Shown: positions 47,661-57,378, numbered from the stretch's first letter. The stretch: DNA of 64,000 bases from Fulvimonas sp. R45 (GCF_030504985.1 NZ_JASERU010000001.1:310001-374000); one strand, 5' to 3'. Numbers and translations are program-made. Notes: generated from the sequence alone by a model not told the origin.

Positions 47661-49672
47661 CCACGCCACTCCCCGCCCTCCTCGAAGATGCCGGGGCACG
47701 GCAGCACCTGCGCCCGCTCGACCTGGCCTTCGCCCGTTTCCTGGCCGAGCGCGATCCGCATGCCTCGCCCGCGCTGCTGTTGCTGGCAGCGTTGCTCAGC
47801 CGGCAGCTGGCGGACGGCCATCCGTGCCTGGACCTGCGCACGCTGGACGCCCTGGCCGACGAACACGCCTGGCCCGACGCCTGGCGCGCCGCGCTCGCGG
47901 CGCCGCTGCCCGCCTCGTCGCTGCTGGCCGGCGCCGACGGCCTGCCGGCCGACGCGCCGCTGGTGCTCGACGGCCCGCGGCTCTACCTGCGCCGCTACTG
48001 GAACCACGAGCGCCGCGTCGCGCAGGACATCGCCGCGCGGCTGGGCCGCGAGGTACCGCCGCCAGGGGAATTCGCCGCCGAACTGGGCCGCCTGTTTCCA
48101 CATCAGGGCCGCAACGCCCCCTTCCGCGACGACGCCCACGCCGTTCGCGCAGGCGATGCCACACCCGACTGGCCGCGCATCGCCTGCGCACTGGCCGCGC
48201 GCGGCGCCTTCGGCGTCGTCACCGGCGGTCCCGGCACCGGCAAGACCACCACGGTGGTGCGCCTGCTCGGCCTGCTGCAGACACTGCACCTGCGCCGGCA
48301 CGCGCAGGCCTTGCGCATCCGCCTGGCCGCGCCCACCGGCAAGGCCGCGGCGCGGCTCGGCGCCGCCATCGCCGACCAGCTCGCCCGCCTCGACGTGGAC
48401 GAGGCAGTGCGCGCGGCCATCCCGACCCGGGTGGACACCCTGCATCGCCTGCTCGGCGCCCGCCCCGACAGCCGCCGCTTCCGCCACGACCGCGCCAATC
48501 CGCTGCACCTGGACGTGCTGGTGGTCGACGAGGCCTCGATGGTGGACCTGGAGACGATGGCCGCCCTGCTCGACGCACTGCCCGCGCGGGCGCGCCTGGT
48601 CCTGCTCGGCGACAAGGACCAGCTTTCCTCCGTGGAAGCCGGCGCGGTGCTGGGCGACCTGTGCCGGCGCGCCGAGGCGGGCCATTACGACGAAGCCACC
48701 GCCGCCTGGCTGCGCGAGGCCGGTTGCGGCGACGTCGCGGCCTTCGTGCGCGACGATGCGCAGGCGCTGGACCAGCAGGTGGCCATGCTGCGCCACAGCC
48801 ACCGCTTCGACGCCGGCAGCGGCATCGGCCGGCTCGCCCAGGCGGTGAATGCCGGCGACGTCGCCGCCGTGCGCGCGCTGCTGGCCGACCCGGGCGACGA
48901 CCTCGAGTGGCATGCCGACGCCGCGCGCATCGTGGACCTGGCCGTCCACGGCCATGTCGCGGCGGCGGACGATGCCGCCGCGCCCCGGGGCTACCGCCAC
49001 TACCTCGAACGGCTGCGGCGGGAACGCCCCGTCGCCGGTGCCGGCGAGGCCGCCTTCGCCGCCTGGGCCGACCGGGCCCTGCAGGACTACGCGCAATTCC
49101 AGCTGCTGTGCGCCTTGCGCCACGGGCCGTCCGGCACGCAGTCGCTCAACCAGCGCATCGCCGCGGCATTGCACGCCGCCGGCCTGGTCGAATCGGACCA
49201 GGGCTGGTACGAAGGCCGCCCGGTGATGGTGCTGCGCAACGACTACACCCTGGGCCTGATGAACGGCGACGTCGGCATCGCCCTGCGCCGCCCCGGCCCC
49301 GACGGCGAACCGCGCCTGTATGTCGCCTTCCCCGACACCGGCACGACCGCGTCCGCCCGTCGCGATGCGCCGGTGCGCTTCGTGCTGCCGACGCGGCTGG
49401 AAGCGGTGGACACCGTCTACGCGATGACGGTGCACAAGTCGCAGGGCTCCGAATTCGGCCACACCGCCCTGCTGTTGCCCGACCAGGCCGGCAGCCTGCT
49501 CACCCGCGAACTGCTCTATACCGGCATCACCCGCGCCCGCCGCCACTTCAGCCTGATCGCCCCGCTCGCCAGCGTGGAACTGGCCGTTGCCCAGCGCACG
49601 CGGCGGCATTCGGGGCTGGCCGAGCGGCTGGCGAAAGAGATCTGTCACCCGGTGCGGCGTCAGTCTCAATAA
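47657..49672 (+). CDS. recD: exonuclease V (RecBCD) subunit RecD
   Basis: A 671-residue 5'-to-3' helicase. The Walker A is VVTGGPGTGKTTTVVRLLGLL near residue 190, followed by VVDEASMVDLETMAALL, VLLGDKDQLSSVEAGAVLGDL, and the SH3-like and C-terminal motif AMTVHKSQGSEFGHTALLLP. The start at 47657 overlaps the recB stop by 4 nt and is preferred over longer open frames running into recB. This completes a full recCBD operon without an intervening ptr gene. Confidence 0.95.
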   Translation: MTTPLPALLEDAGARQHLRPLDLAFARFLAERDPHASPALLLLAALLSRQLADGHPCLDLRTLDALADEHAWPDAWRAALAAPLPASSLLAGADGLPADAPLVLDGPRLYLRRYWNHERRVAQDIAARLGREVPPPGEFAAELGRLFPHQGRNAPFRDDAHAVRAGDATPDWPRIACALAARGAFGVVTGGPGTGKTTTVVRLLGLLQTLHLRRHAQALRIRLAAPTGKAAARLGAAIADQLARLDVDEAVRAAIPTRVDTLHRLLGARPDSRRFRHDRANPLHLDVLVVDEASMVDLETMAALLDALPARARLVLLGDKDQLSSVEAGAVLGDLCRRAEAGHYDEATAAWLREAGCGDVAAFVRDDAQALDQQVAMLRHSHRFDAGSGIGRLAQAVNAGDVAAVRALLADPGDDLEWHADAARIVDLAVHGHVAAADDAAAPRGYRHYLERLRRERPVAGAGEAAFAAWADRALQDYAQFQLLCALRHGPSGTQSLNQRIAAALHAAGLVESDQGWYEGRPVMVLRNDYTLGLMNGDVGIALRRPGPDGEPRLYVAFPDTGTTASARRDAPVRFVLPTRLEAVDTVYAMTVHKSQGSEFGHTALLLPDQAGSLLTRELLYTGITRARRHFSLIAPLASVELAVAQRTRRHSGLAERLAKEICHPVRRQSQ

Positions 49673-49733
49673 TTGGATTGAAGAATACAGGCTACCCTTT
49701 CCCTTCAATCGCCAAGCCGCTTTTCTCCAAAAC

Positions 49734-50216
49734 CTACCAGCACGTAGTGTCGCTCGTAGAGGTCGACCTGGCGCCAGTCTGGTCCAGCGACAACGTCCCG
49801 CATTGGGTATCACGCGTCAGTTGCGCCCCGGTGGGCGTCGCCTGGGCGATATATGCCGTCGTTGAAGGCGAGGCCGGAAAGGCATAACTGTAATTGGCTC
49901 CGGTTTGCTGTGCGCTCTGGCAATCTAGCGCCGGCATCGTAGCCCCCTCGTAGCTGAGATGGGTGGTGTAGTAACGCTCCATGTAGCTGGCGACCTCGGA
50001 CAAGCACCCCTCTGCCGCCACCCGATTCGTTTTGGTGATGTGCGAGATGTAGGACGGGTAGGCGATTGCTGCCAAGATCGCGATGATCGCGACCACGATC
50101 ATCAATTCAATCAGGCTGAAGCCGGCTTCCTCTTTGGACAAGCTACACTCCGCATCGATTTCCATCCTGAGCTGCATCAGAGCCGTTTCATTGGCGGTTG
50201 AAAGAAATCGTTTCAC
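49734..50216 (-). CDS. pilE: type IV pilin-like protein (PilE/minor pilin)
   Basis: A type IV prepilin with the cleavage site EEAG then FSLIELMIVVAIIAILAAIAYPSYISHI, where the Glu of FSLIE is the conserved residue 5. The frame begins with GTG at 50216, preceded by GAGGGG and 10 nt after the pilY1 stop, which gives a leader of about 32 residues; in-frame ATGs at 50177 and 50165 would give shorter leaders. The C-terminal part carries spaced cysteines, including CGTLSLDQTGARS...CW, that could form the pilin disulfide. It is the last gene of the minor-pilin operon and resembles PilE of Xanthomonadales, Pseudomonas and Dichelobacter. Confidence 0.88.
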   Translation of the reverse strand: MKRFLSTANETALMQLRMEIDAECSLSKEEAGFSLIELMIVVAIIAILAAIAYPSYISHITKTNRVAAEGCLSEVASYMERYYTTHLSYEGATMPALDCQSAQQTGANYSYAFPASPSTTAYIAQATPTGAQLTRDTQCGTLSLDQTGARSTSTSDTTCW

Positions 50217-50226
50217 TGCCAGCCCC

Positions 50227-53200
50227 TCATTGATTGATCAATTCGCGCCACGAAACACGCTGCAGGTTGCCACCTGCACCAGCGGTATGAATGCTGCTGG
50301 TCGTGCCGTTGTCGAAGCTCGTCAACATGTTGCCGCCCACGAAGATCGGGTTGTTTGGCAGTGAAGTGAAGCCAACACCGGCCACGTTGTAGCTCTTGCC
50401 GCCGACCGTCACCACGTCGCTGCCGTTGATCGCTCCATCGCCGTTGATGTCGAAGAACGCCGGGTCCGGATTCGTGCCGGTGAACGGCTCGATCGCCATG
50501 ATCCAGCCGCTGCCCGACGGGTTGCAGGGGTCGGTCGCCTTGGGAATGCGCGTGGTGCCCACCAACAGGCTGCCCTGGAACTGGTTGGGGGTGACCATGC
50601 GCTCGCCGAGGTCCGGGTAGGTTGGCGTATAGGTGGTGCTGCCGTCCGCGTCGGTCGCGGGCGTATCCAACTCGCCCAGGTTCATGAACCAGCCGGATTT
50701 GCCGGTCATGTCCCCTGCCGTTTCTGCCGATACCACTCGCGCGGCCAGGGTCGCTGGCGTGCCCGTGCTTGCATTCGCCGCCCTTGCGGCCTGCTCGTAG
50801 ATAATGTGACGTTGCACAAGGTTGGAGTTCTTCACTCCGTTTCCGTCACTGGTCAGCTTGCCGACCAGCGTGCTGTCCACCGTGGAGCTGACGATCAAGC
50901 CGTACCAGGTCTGGATCTGCGTGTCGTTCAGGTCGGTAGCCGCAAGATAGCGCCCGGTGCCGAAGAACAACCACAAATTTTGTGTAGCCGGGTCACGGCC
51001 AATTAGCATTCCTCCCGTGATCGGTTGCTTTGTGCCATTGGCGTCCACCGCCTTGAACAACAGAGTTCCCTGGCTTGTAGTGTCGGCCGTGATCGTAGTA
51101 GTTGTAATGCCGGAGGCGTCGGTGCTTGTGGTGTTCTTGCTGACCGGGAACGACCACACCTGTCCCTTCAAATCGCCGGCATAGGCCACAGTGCTGATGC
51201 CATTCAACGCGTTGCCAATCCAAACCGCCGGGGCGGCCAGACCGTTACCCGTCGACGTATCCGTCGTTGTATGCACAGCCAAGGCACCGCTGGCCAGGTC
51301 GAACTGCAGCAGAGCCGAGGTACCCGCTGCACTATTGTAGCCGTTGCCCAGCAATACGGCCCATTGGCCATCACCTACTTGGGCCACGATTGGCTTTCCC
51401 GTCATCTGGCCGATATAGCTACTGTTGGTCTCACCGTCGCCGGCCGAGCGCTCCCACAGGAACTTGATATCAGTCGGATCGGTCACGTCCAGCGCGTAGA
51501 CTGCCTTGGCCAGACCGCGCCCCGTGGTGCCTATCAGCACGGTATGCCACGCAGCGGCGTCCGTACCCTCAGCAAAATAAGCATCTGCGACAGTTAGCTC
51601 GCCGTCGTTGAAATACTCGTGCGGCACCGTGTCCGAACCGTAATCCGGGCTGGCCAGCGCACTGAGGCCGAAATACTTGCCTGCGGCGGGATCCGTGGCG
51701 CCCGTGCTCCCGGTGCTGTCGGTAATCACCGCCGCCGGAATATAGGCAAACCTCTCCGAGCCATCGCCGGCATTGAATGCATGCAACATGCCATCGTTGG
51801 ATGCAACGTAGATCAACGCGGCGCGCCCTTGGGTGGTGCTGACATAGGCCGCGAACTTGTCCGACCCGGTGAACGATTCGTTGTTGAACTGATTGGCATT
51901 GGCCTCGCCAGAATACACCGGCTGCGAGTCCACGATGTCCCCCAACGGCGTGTCACGATTGCGGAAAATGCCGCCGGATTGGTTTTTTTCAAGCGACTGG
52001 TCGCCGCGCAAATAATTCACTATGTCTTGCTGCTCCGTAGCATCGCTGCCCAGAGCGCTCTGCTCAGCCGGCGAAAGCTTGCTTGGATCGCTAAACGCCA
52101 CGAACTGCGAGCCCGCTGCGGCACTCGGATTGTAGGTATAGATATTGCGATCGGTTGCGGCCGGCAAGGCGGTGACCGCCGACCAGGACGCGGTGCTTGC
52201 GATCGACCCATCGGCCGAATCCACTTTCAAGGCCTTCAGGTCGCCTTTCCATGTTGCCGTGTAATAGTTCGCCTGATAGGCGAACGTACCAGTCTGCAAC
52301 TGGGTGGAATTGGCTGCCAGGCTGGCACCCGTACCCACGCGCTCCTCGGCACGATTCAGCGCCTCCTTGAGTCCTGACGTGAATTCGTCCGGACTGGTTG
52401 CCGAGTAGAAGCCGCCATGACCGTCGACACCAGCATGGGCCAAATCGGCAATATTGTTAATGCTATTAGACGCTGGAGCTGGCCAGGCAAACCCGGCTAT
52501 GGCATCGCTGGCCTTGCCATCTGCCCAGGAGAAAACCTTGCTCATGGGAATAGCAGATCCATCCGCATATTCGGGCGTGAATCCAAGCCCGATGGTAAAG
52601 GTGACCATGTGCTGCCAGAACGCAGGGTCCGCATCATTGGTCGGAACTTCATTGCTTACATTCGGCTGAAGGTCATTCACCCAGTATTGCATGGCCACAT
52701 CGGCCAGTGTATTGGCGTTCCCCGCGCTTTGCGCGCTGTACTGGAAACTGCACCTCCCCCCTCTCCACGAAGAGGTATAATAGGAATTGCTATATCCAGA
52801 GGTCGAGCCGGTGGCCGCCTTGTATTGGCTCTTGCAATCCGAGTTGCTACTTGCCGAATGAGAGTACGTCTTGGTAACAATAGTAGTTCCATCGGCATAC
52901 GGCAACGCCGGGCTATAGGTTGAGGTCTGGCCATTGGGTCCGGTGATAGTCGTTCCTTCGGATGAGTCCACATCACCAATGCCGCTTGGAGTATCTCCGT
53001 TCCAGAAACCATCTGTCGTCAGGATGGTATAGGCCTGGCGACAAGCAAGCACTTTGTCCTTGTTATTGTCATAATCCGTATCGGTGGACATTGTCGTCCA
53101 TGGCTGGCTTGATTGGTAATACTTCCCTACCGCTTGCAGCGAGCGCCGCAACGGCGTGCCATTGCTTGCAGTGAGACCCGAAACCCAATTCCAGAAATTC

Positions 53201-54123
53201 GCTTTTTGCGTACCGGCGGAGCCGTCGCCGAACGGCTGGACTTCCGCAATTGCATTGTTGTTGTCGCCAAAGCTGGCGTTCAGCGACGGCAGGCCGTCGT
53301 CATTGTTTCCATTGATGGAGCCGAAACCGAAGCGATAGGATGGATTCAGCGCGGAGAATGCATTCATCAAGCCACTCTTGGCCATTTTGATGCGACTGCT
53401 GTAATACGAGTACCAATTCATCACATTCTGACCCGCCGCAATTTGGGCGGGCGCAGCAACGCCGCTGGTATCGCTCGCATTCACGCATGCACTCAGGCCA
53501 TGGCAGTCCTGCGCGACGTAATGCGTGGAGCCATCACTGGCAGTATATGCAAAAGCATTAAAAGTGCACCTTGACCCTCCGTTCCAACCGCAGCCGCTGC
53601 TCGTCTGCACCCGATCATAAAAATCAAAGTCAGTCCCGCCACCACCGACGCTGTTTCCCACGGTGCCGTATGCGTCGGTAACATCGTCTTGCGCCGTGCT
53701 TCCAGAAATGGGATCGCTATATGCGTCAGGGAAGTTCGATGCGTCATTGTTGACATACAGATCTGGAACCGAGTCGCTGCTGTCAGCCTTAGGCGGCGGC
53801 AAGTATTTCACCGCAGGATCGTAATAGACCCCATTAATTGCACTATTGCGCAGGTCCGACGTGCCCGGATTTCCTCCGGCCAGATATTTGTAGTCGGGCA
53901 TGCCATTCCATTGCATCGACCCCGAGTCATCCAGCATCAAGACAATGTTTGGCGGCAACGTAGCCTGCACTGTCAATGGCGCAGTATCCACATCCACAAC
54001 CGTGTTCGTGGCGGCCCACGCTGGCGTGCAGGCAGTACCCGCGATCCATACGCTCAGGGCCGTGGACAGCAGCCAACCGCTGGATCGGGCGATTTTGCTC
54101 TGGAAGCGGGGAAAGATGCTCAT
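50227..54123 (-). CDS. pilY1: PilY1/PilC type IV pilus tip protein
   Basis: A 1298-residue secreted protein with a signal peptide that ends at AWA (residues 35-37). The N-terminal half has a von Willebrand A-like metal-ion site DDSGS (65-69), and the C-terminal half is the PilC beta-propeller with repeats such as LIYVASNDGMLHAFNAGDG and HTVLIGTTGRGLAKAVYALDVTDP. The calcium-binding DINGDGAINGSD (about 1225-1236) lies close to the C terminus. PilY1 promotes pilus extension, surface sensing and adhesion. The middle (about 52-54 kb) has clearly lower GC than the rest of the window. Start at 54123 (MSIFPRFQSK) is the usual position. Confidence 0.92.
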   Translation of the reverse strand: MSIFPRFQSKIARSSGWLLSTALSVWIAGTACTPAWAATNTVVDVDTAPLTVQATLPPNIVLMLDDSGSMQWNGMPDYKYLAGGNPGTSDLRNSAINGVYYDPAVKYLPPPKADSSDSVPDLYVNNDASNFPDAYSDPISGSTAQDDVTDAYGTVGNSVGGGGTDFDFYDRVQTSSGCGWNGGSRCTFNAFAYTASDGSTHYVAQDCHGLSACVNASDTSGVAAPAQIAAGQNVMNWYSYYSSRIKMAKSGLMNAFSALNPSYRFGFGSINGNNDDGLPSLNASFGDNNNAIAEVQPFGDGSAGTQKANFWNWVSGLTASNGTPLRRSLQAVGKYYQSSQPWTTMSTDTDYDNNKDKVLACRQAYTILTTDGFWNGDTPSGIGDVDSSEGTTITGPNGQTSTYSPALPYADGTTIVTKTYSHSASSNSDCKSQYKAATGSTSGYSNSYYTSSWRGGRCSFQYSAQSAGNANTLADVAMQYWVNDLQPNVSNEVPTNDADPAFWQHMVTFTIGLGFTPEYADGSAIPMSKVFSWADGKASDAIAGFAWPAPASNSINNIADLAHAGVDGHGGFYSATSPDEFTSGLKEALNRAEERVGTGASLAANSTQLQTGTFAYQANYYTATWKGDLKALKVDSADGSIASTASWSAVTALPAATDRNIYTYNPSAAAGSQFVAFSDPSKLSPAEQSALGSDATEQQDIVNYLRGDQSLEKNQSGGIFRNRDTPLGDIVDSQPVYSGEANANQFNNESFTGSDKFAAYVSTTQGRAALIYVASNDGMLHAFNAGDGSERFAYIPAAVITDSTGSTGATDPAAGKYFGLSALASPDYGSDTVPHEYFNDGELTVADAYFAEGTDAAAWHTVLIGTTGRGLAKAVYALDVTDPTDIKFLWERSAGDGETNSSYIGQMTGKPIVAQVGDGQWAVLLGNGYNSAAGTSALLQFDLASGALAVHTTTDTSTGNGLAAPAVWIGNALNGISTVAYAGDLKGQVWSFPVSKNTTSTDASGITTTTITADTTSQGTLLFKAVDANGTKQPITGGMLIGRDPATQNLWLFFGTGRYLAATDLNDTQIQTWYGLIVSSTVDSTLVGKLTSDGNGVKNSNLVQRHIIYEQAARAANASTGTPATLAARVVSAETAGDMTGKSGWFMNLGELDTPATDADGSTTYTPTYPDLGERMVTPNQFQGSLLVGTTRIPKATDPCNPSGSGWIMAIEPFTGTNPDPAFFDINGDGAINGSDVVTVGGKSYNVAGVGFTSLPNNPIFVGGNMLTSFDNGTTSSIHTAGAGGNLQRVSWRELINQ

Positions 54124-54187
54124 GGCGTTTCCACTCGGGTGGTGACGACGCGGGTTGACGCGCCGATATGCATGTATGCAGCAGGAA

Positions 54188-54847
54188 TCAGTTCTGCTTG
54201 ACCATGGCCTGCAGGGTGACCACGGCGCGGTCACCCACGTCGTCCGGATCACCACTGCGCGCGGTAATGCGGTAGTACTGGGCCGTGCTGGAGGTGCCCT
54301 GCGCGCCGTACTGAGCGGCATTGGCGGTTTGGTTGTAGCCGGTATCGGAACTCGGATCGAGCCAGTTGCCCATGTTCTCGATCACGTATTGCGGTTGCCC
54401 CGTGGACACCGTACCCACGGTAAATGCCGTCGCGCTGGCTGATGTGCCAGCGCTGGCGGGTACGTTGACGATTTTGGTCTTGTCCAGATTGGGGTCGCTG
54501 AACGGGTCGCCTTGGCATACCACGCCGCCGCCCTGGCAGTCGCGCGCAATCAGGGTTGGATCAGTGAGAATGCGGTTCTGTGCCACGACCAACGCCGCCT
54601 CGGCATTCTGGAAAGCCACCTGGCGGTCGTACTGGTTGGCGGCCATGTGCTGCTGCAGGATGGTGCCGCGAATGGCCGCCAGACCAACTAGAGCTATCAC
54701 GATCAACAACAGCAGCGCCACGACCAAGGCTACGCCGCGCTGGCGTGCCCCTGCGGATGCATGGCGCGACGAGGCCGTCCAGCCCGGCTGGCACGAAGTG
54801 CGCTTCCGGAAGGTCGCACTGGAAGGCGTATGCGTAGGAGGGTTCAT
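54188..54847 (-). CDS. pilX: minor pilin PilX
   Basis: A 219-residue minor pilin-like protein. After a polar leader of about 37 residues comes RGVALVVALLLLIVIALVGLAA followed by QQHMAANQYDRQVAFQNAEAAL, the PilX N-terminal pattern. It lacks the Glu at position 5, as PilX proteins commonly do. The C-terminal domain includes a cysteine pair in CQGGGVVCQGDP. The start overlaps the pilW stop by 4 nt; pilY1 follows after 64 nt. It probably takes part in the pilus-tip minor pilin complex. Confidence 0.85.
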   Translation of the reverse strand: MNPPTHTPSSATFRKRTSCQPGWTASSRHASAGARQRGVALVVALLLLIVIALVGLAAIRGTILQQHMAANQYDRQVAFQNAEAALVVAQNRILTDPTLIARDCQGGGVVCQGDPFSDPNLDKTKIVNVPASAGTSASATAFTVGTVSTGQPQYVIENMGNWLDPSSDTGYNQTANAAQYGAQGTSSTAQYYRITARSGDPDDVGDRAVVTLQAMVKQN

Positions 54848-55890
54848 TTCACGATCACCCGGTTGCGCACGGAAGTCGTGGCGGTAAAGGTGCGGGTCAA
54901 TGGCTTGGCATCAGTGCCGGCACGCTGATCGGTGCTTTGCAGGGTGAAGGTCACCTGCACTGCGTCCACGGACGGCCAGTTGGTACTGGCAATGCTGCCC
55001 GCATCCACGAAACTGGTGGCCCCCGACACGTGGTACTGGATCTGCATGTCGGTGACGTTGCGCACCATTTCCTGTGCGGTTGGCGTGGGCACGCCCGATT
55101 TGTTCTCGAGGTCGACCCGGTACAGCGAATCGACCGTCGCGCCGTCGATGGTCTGCGAACCGATGTACCAGTCCACCGCCGACAGCTTGGCGATCTGCGC
55201 GTTGGGCTGGAAGGTGTAGGTGTTACCGGTATCGGTGCAGACGGCCGGGTAGCCAAGCCCCTGAGAGCAATTGCCTGGCGATCCGGTGTTGAGGGCATGC
55301 GTGAGGCTGTTGCCGCTGACGCTGGTGAACTGCACCAGCGTGGCGTGATCGGGATCGCACACCATCGCGATGTCCCCCGCCACCAGACCCGGGCTGCTCT
55401 CGTTGGTGGTGAGCACGCCGGAGGTCTCGGTGTCGCTGGCCACCGTGACCCCGGAATCCATGGCACCGATGAGCTGGATGGAATCCGTCTTGTCCACGTG
55501 GGGCGCGCTCACTCCCGAAAGGGCGGGATCGCCGGTCGCGCCACTGCCGTCGTAGCCATGCACGCTGTTGTTCCAGTCGGCCCACCAGTCCGTGCCACCA
55601 GCGGTCGGCCCGTTCTTCAGCAGGTTGGACAGGCGCAGGGTCGCCGGCGTGCTGTTGCAGCCGGTGAGGCCGGCATCGCGGATGTCGCGCGCCATCATCT
55701 CGAATGCGATGCGTGCGCTGTCCTGTACGTCGCCAAGCGCGGCATTGGTTCGGTAGACCCGCTGGTTGGCCAGGAAGATGCTGGTGACGCCGGCGATGAC
55801 GATCAGGCCGAGTAGCATGGCGATCATCAGCTCGACGAGGGTGAAGCCGGCTTGCGACCGGCGGCGGGGCATGCAGGCATGGCCAGTCAC
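54844..55890 (-). CDS. pilW: minor pilin PilW
   Basis: A 348-residue minor pilin with a short leader and prepilin peptidase site QAG followed by FTLVELMIAMLLGLIVIAG, including Glu5. The following VYRTNAALGDVQDSARIAFEMMARDIRDAG is typical of PilW. The C-terminal part is beta-rich with cysteines. It overlaps pilV by 4 nt and pilX by 4 nt. It acts in priming pilus assembly at the inner membrane with the other minor pilins. Confidence 0.9.
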   Translation of the reverse strand: MTGHACMPRRRSQAGFTLVELMIAMLLGLIVIAGVTSIFLANQRVYRTNAALGDVQDSARIAFEMMARDIRDAGLTGCNSTPATLRLSNLLKNGPTAGGTDWWADWNNSVHGYDGSGATGDPALSGVSAPHVDKTDSIQLIGAMDSGVTVASDTETSGVLTTNESSPGLVAGDIAMVCDPDHATLVQFTSVSGNSLTHALNTGSPGNCSQGLGYPAVCTDTGNTYTFQPNAQIAKLSAVDWYIGSQTIDGATVDSLYRVDLENKSGVPTPTAQEMVRNVTDMQIQYHVSGATSFVDAGSIASTNWPSVDAVQVTFTLQSTDQRAGTDAKPLTRTFTATTSVRNRVIVK

Positions 55891-56360
55891 AGCTTCGCCT
55901 CCGTGACGACGGTCTGAGTGCCGCCGCTCCCAGAACGGCTGTCGTCATAGCTGACCGTCACCTTGCAATTGCCGGTGCCGTCGCAGTTGATGGTGCCGGA
56001 GGTGCTTGCGGCCTCGCCCAGGTTGGCTCCCAGTTGCTTGCACCACAGCGTCAACTGGTTTTTCGCCAGCGTGCCGCTGCCCGTGCAGGCATTGGCCTTG
56101 ACCGTGCCATTGTAATCGCCGTTTTTGGCGGCCGAGCGGTCCACGCGCATCACGTCGAGTATCGAATAGCTGGCGATGGTGGCCATGCTGCGCGCCATGG
56201 CGCTGTTGTTGGTGGAAAGCGACATGGCCTGCAATGCGGCCACGCCCAGGAACCCGACGGATAAAACCAGCACGGCTATCAGTACCTCGATGAGCCCGAC
56301 ACCAGTTTGCCGGCCATGCCATCTGAGGGGATGACGCATGTTTGGGGCGGTCATTCGCAT
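55887..56360 (-). CDS. pilV: minor pilin PilV
   Basis: A 157-residue minor pilin. The leader RQTG precedes VGLIEVLIAVLVLSVGFLGVAALQ, with Glu5 and the PilV-typical GLIEVLIA. The conserved NNSAMARSMATIASYSILDVMR follows. Cysteines occur in the C-terminal half. The ATG at 56360 lies inside the fimT 3' end (10-nt overlap) and has no strong ribosome site, consistent with translational coupling. An open frame continues far upstream but belongs to the fimT region. Confidence 0.88.
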   Translation of the reverse strand: MRMTAPNMRHPLRWHGRQTGVGLIEVLIAVLVLSVGFLGVAALQAMSLSTNNSAMARSMATIASYSILDVMRVDRSAAKNGDYNGTVKANACTGSGTLAKNQLTLWCKQLGANLGEAASTSGTINCDGTGNCKVTVSYDDSRSGSGGTQTVVTEAKL

Positions 56361-56968
56361 GTAGCACTCGTAGATGTGTCGACCCGGATGATCGAGCCGG
56401 CAGTGATGGAGACAATTCGGTGGTTGTCCGTGCTGAGCGAAGGGGTGCAGATGTCGGCCACCGTGCCGGTGAGTGGCGAGGCCACGCTGGTAGGGTCGTA
56501 ACCCAGACCTTGGCCGTTGAAGCGCACGGCCTTCATGCTGCCGTTTAGCAGGACGGCGCCGGAAAGCCCCAGATTGGTTGCCAGCACTAGCTGGGTATCC
56601 GCACCGTTGATCGAGGTATAAACGTAACCTCCGTCGGAACCGCACAGGCTACCCAGAGTGTCGGTGCCATTGGCGCTGCTGCTATTGCTACAGAACTGCA
56701 CGCTCGCATTGCGCTTCACCGCCTCCATCCTCGCCGTATTGAGCGCACCTACGATGTCATTGGCCGTGGTGGCAAGGCGATTGGACAGGGTGAGGCTGCG
56801 GAAACTTGGCACTGCAATGGCGAGAAGAATGGCGAGTACCGCCACCGTGACCATGAGTTCGACGAGGGTGAAGCCGCGTTGCCATCCACCCGTCGAAGGG
56901 TGGGCCGCGTACGGCTCATGTTGGATTACGCACCGATGGCCTAACCACCGGGCTGCAAGCGCTCGCAT
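56351..56968 (-). CDS. fimT: minor pilin FimT/GspH-type
   Basis: A 205-residue prepilin with a leader of about 31 residues and a cleavage site RG followed by FTLVELMVTVAVLAILLAIAVPSF (Glu5 present), then RLATTANDIVGALNTARMEAVKRNASVQFC, typical of FimT/GspH (PF12019). An AGGGGAG ribosome site precedes the ATG at 56968. It is the first gene of a six-gene leftward minor pilin operon. FimT-type proteins of some bacteria bind DNA in natural transformation; here only the fold family is supported. Confidence 0.87.
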   Translation of the reverse strand: MRALAARWLGHRCVIQHEPYAAHPSTGGWQRGFTLVELMVTVAVLAILLAIAVPSFRSLTLSNRLATTANDIVGALNTARMEAVKRNASVQFCSNSSSANGTDTLGSLCGSDGGYVYTSINGADTQLVLATNLGLSGAVLLNGSMKAVRFNGQGLGYDPTSVASPLTGTVADICTPSLSTDNHRIVSITAGSIIRVDTSTSATCE

Positions 56969-57185
56969 GGAAAACTCCCCTGTATCCCTGTCGCTACTTT
57001 ATCCAGAGATCTCCCGATCGCCAGATCATGCCGATGAGCGGCAGCTTCGAACCGACGAGCGGTCAGCTCGCGCACGTGGAAGTTGCGCTGCATCACACCT
57101 GAGACCGCGCGACCACACTCATGTGCACCAGACGGGGAGCAGCAAAGAGGTACCGGCCGGCATGCCCGGCATGGCGCCTGTGCGC

Positions 57186-57214
57186 TTGCGCACCCTCTGC
57201 CCTACCCTTAGAAT
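57186..57214 (+). promoter_or_regulatory. promoter of tRNA-Thr
   Basis: TTGCGC (-35) and TAGAAT (-10) are separated by 17 nt, and the -10 ends 12 nt before the tRNA 5' end. The remainder of the 258-nt gap back to fimT (56969-57226) includes the fimT upstream region and shows no gene. Confidence 0.75.
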
Positions 57215-57226
57215 CCGCTGCTCGCT

Positions 57227-57302
57227 GCCGGAATAGCTCAGTTGGTAGAGCGGCGCATTCGTAATGCGTAGGTCGCAGGTTCGACTCCTGTTTCCGGCAC
57301 CA
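57227..57302 (+). tRNA. tRNA-Thr (anticodon CGT)
   Basis: The cloverleaf has acceptor GCCGGAA/TTCCGGC, D arm GCTCAGTTGGTAGAGC, anticodon stem GCGCA/TGCGT with loop TTCGTAA (anticodon CGT), and T loop TTCGACT. CCA is encoded at 57300-57302. It reads the ACG threonine codon. Confidence 0.95.
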
Positions 57303-57310
57303 GCTTGCAC

Positions 57311-57337
57311 AAAGGCCCGCCTGCCGGCGGGCCTTTT
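57311..57337 (+). terminator. rho-independent terminator after tRNA-Thr
   Basis: AAAGGCCCGCC pairs with GGCGGGCCTTTT around a TGCC turn, 9 nt past the tRNA. It ends the tRNA transcript and may also serve the convergent ispH gene. Confidence 0.88.
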
Positions 57338-57378
57338 CGTATCCGTCGCATCGTGCGCCGGGGGCGCCCGGGAGCGGC

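Noticed and set aside
43851-47699. Long open frame opposite recB
   Set aside because: Same cause. The translation is Gly/Ala/Val/Gln-rich and non-homologous, whereas the plus-strand frame carries all helicase and nuclease motifs.
57227-57302. Integration site at tRNA-Thr for a mobile island
   Set aside because: No direct repeat of the tRNA 3' end was found near recD or elsewhere in the low-GC region, and no integrase gene is present.
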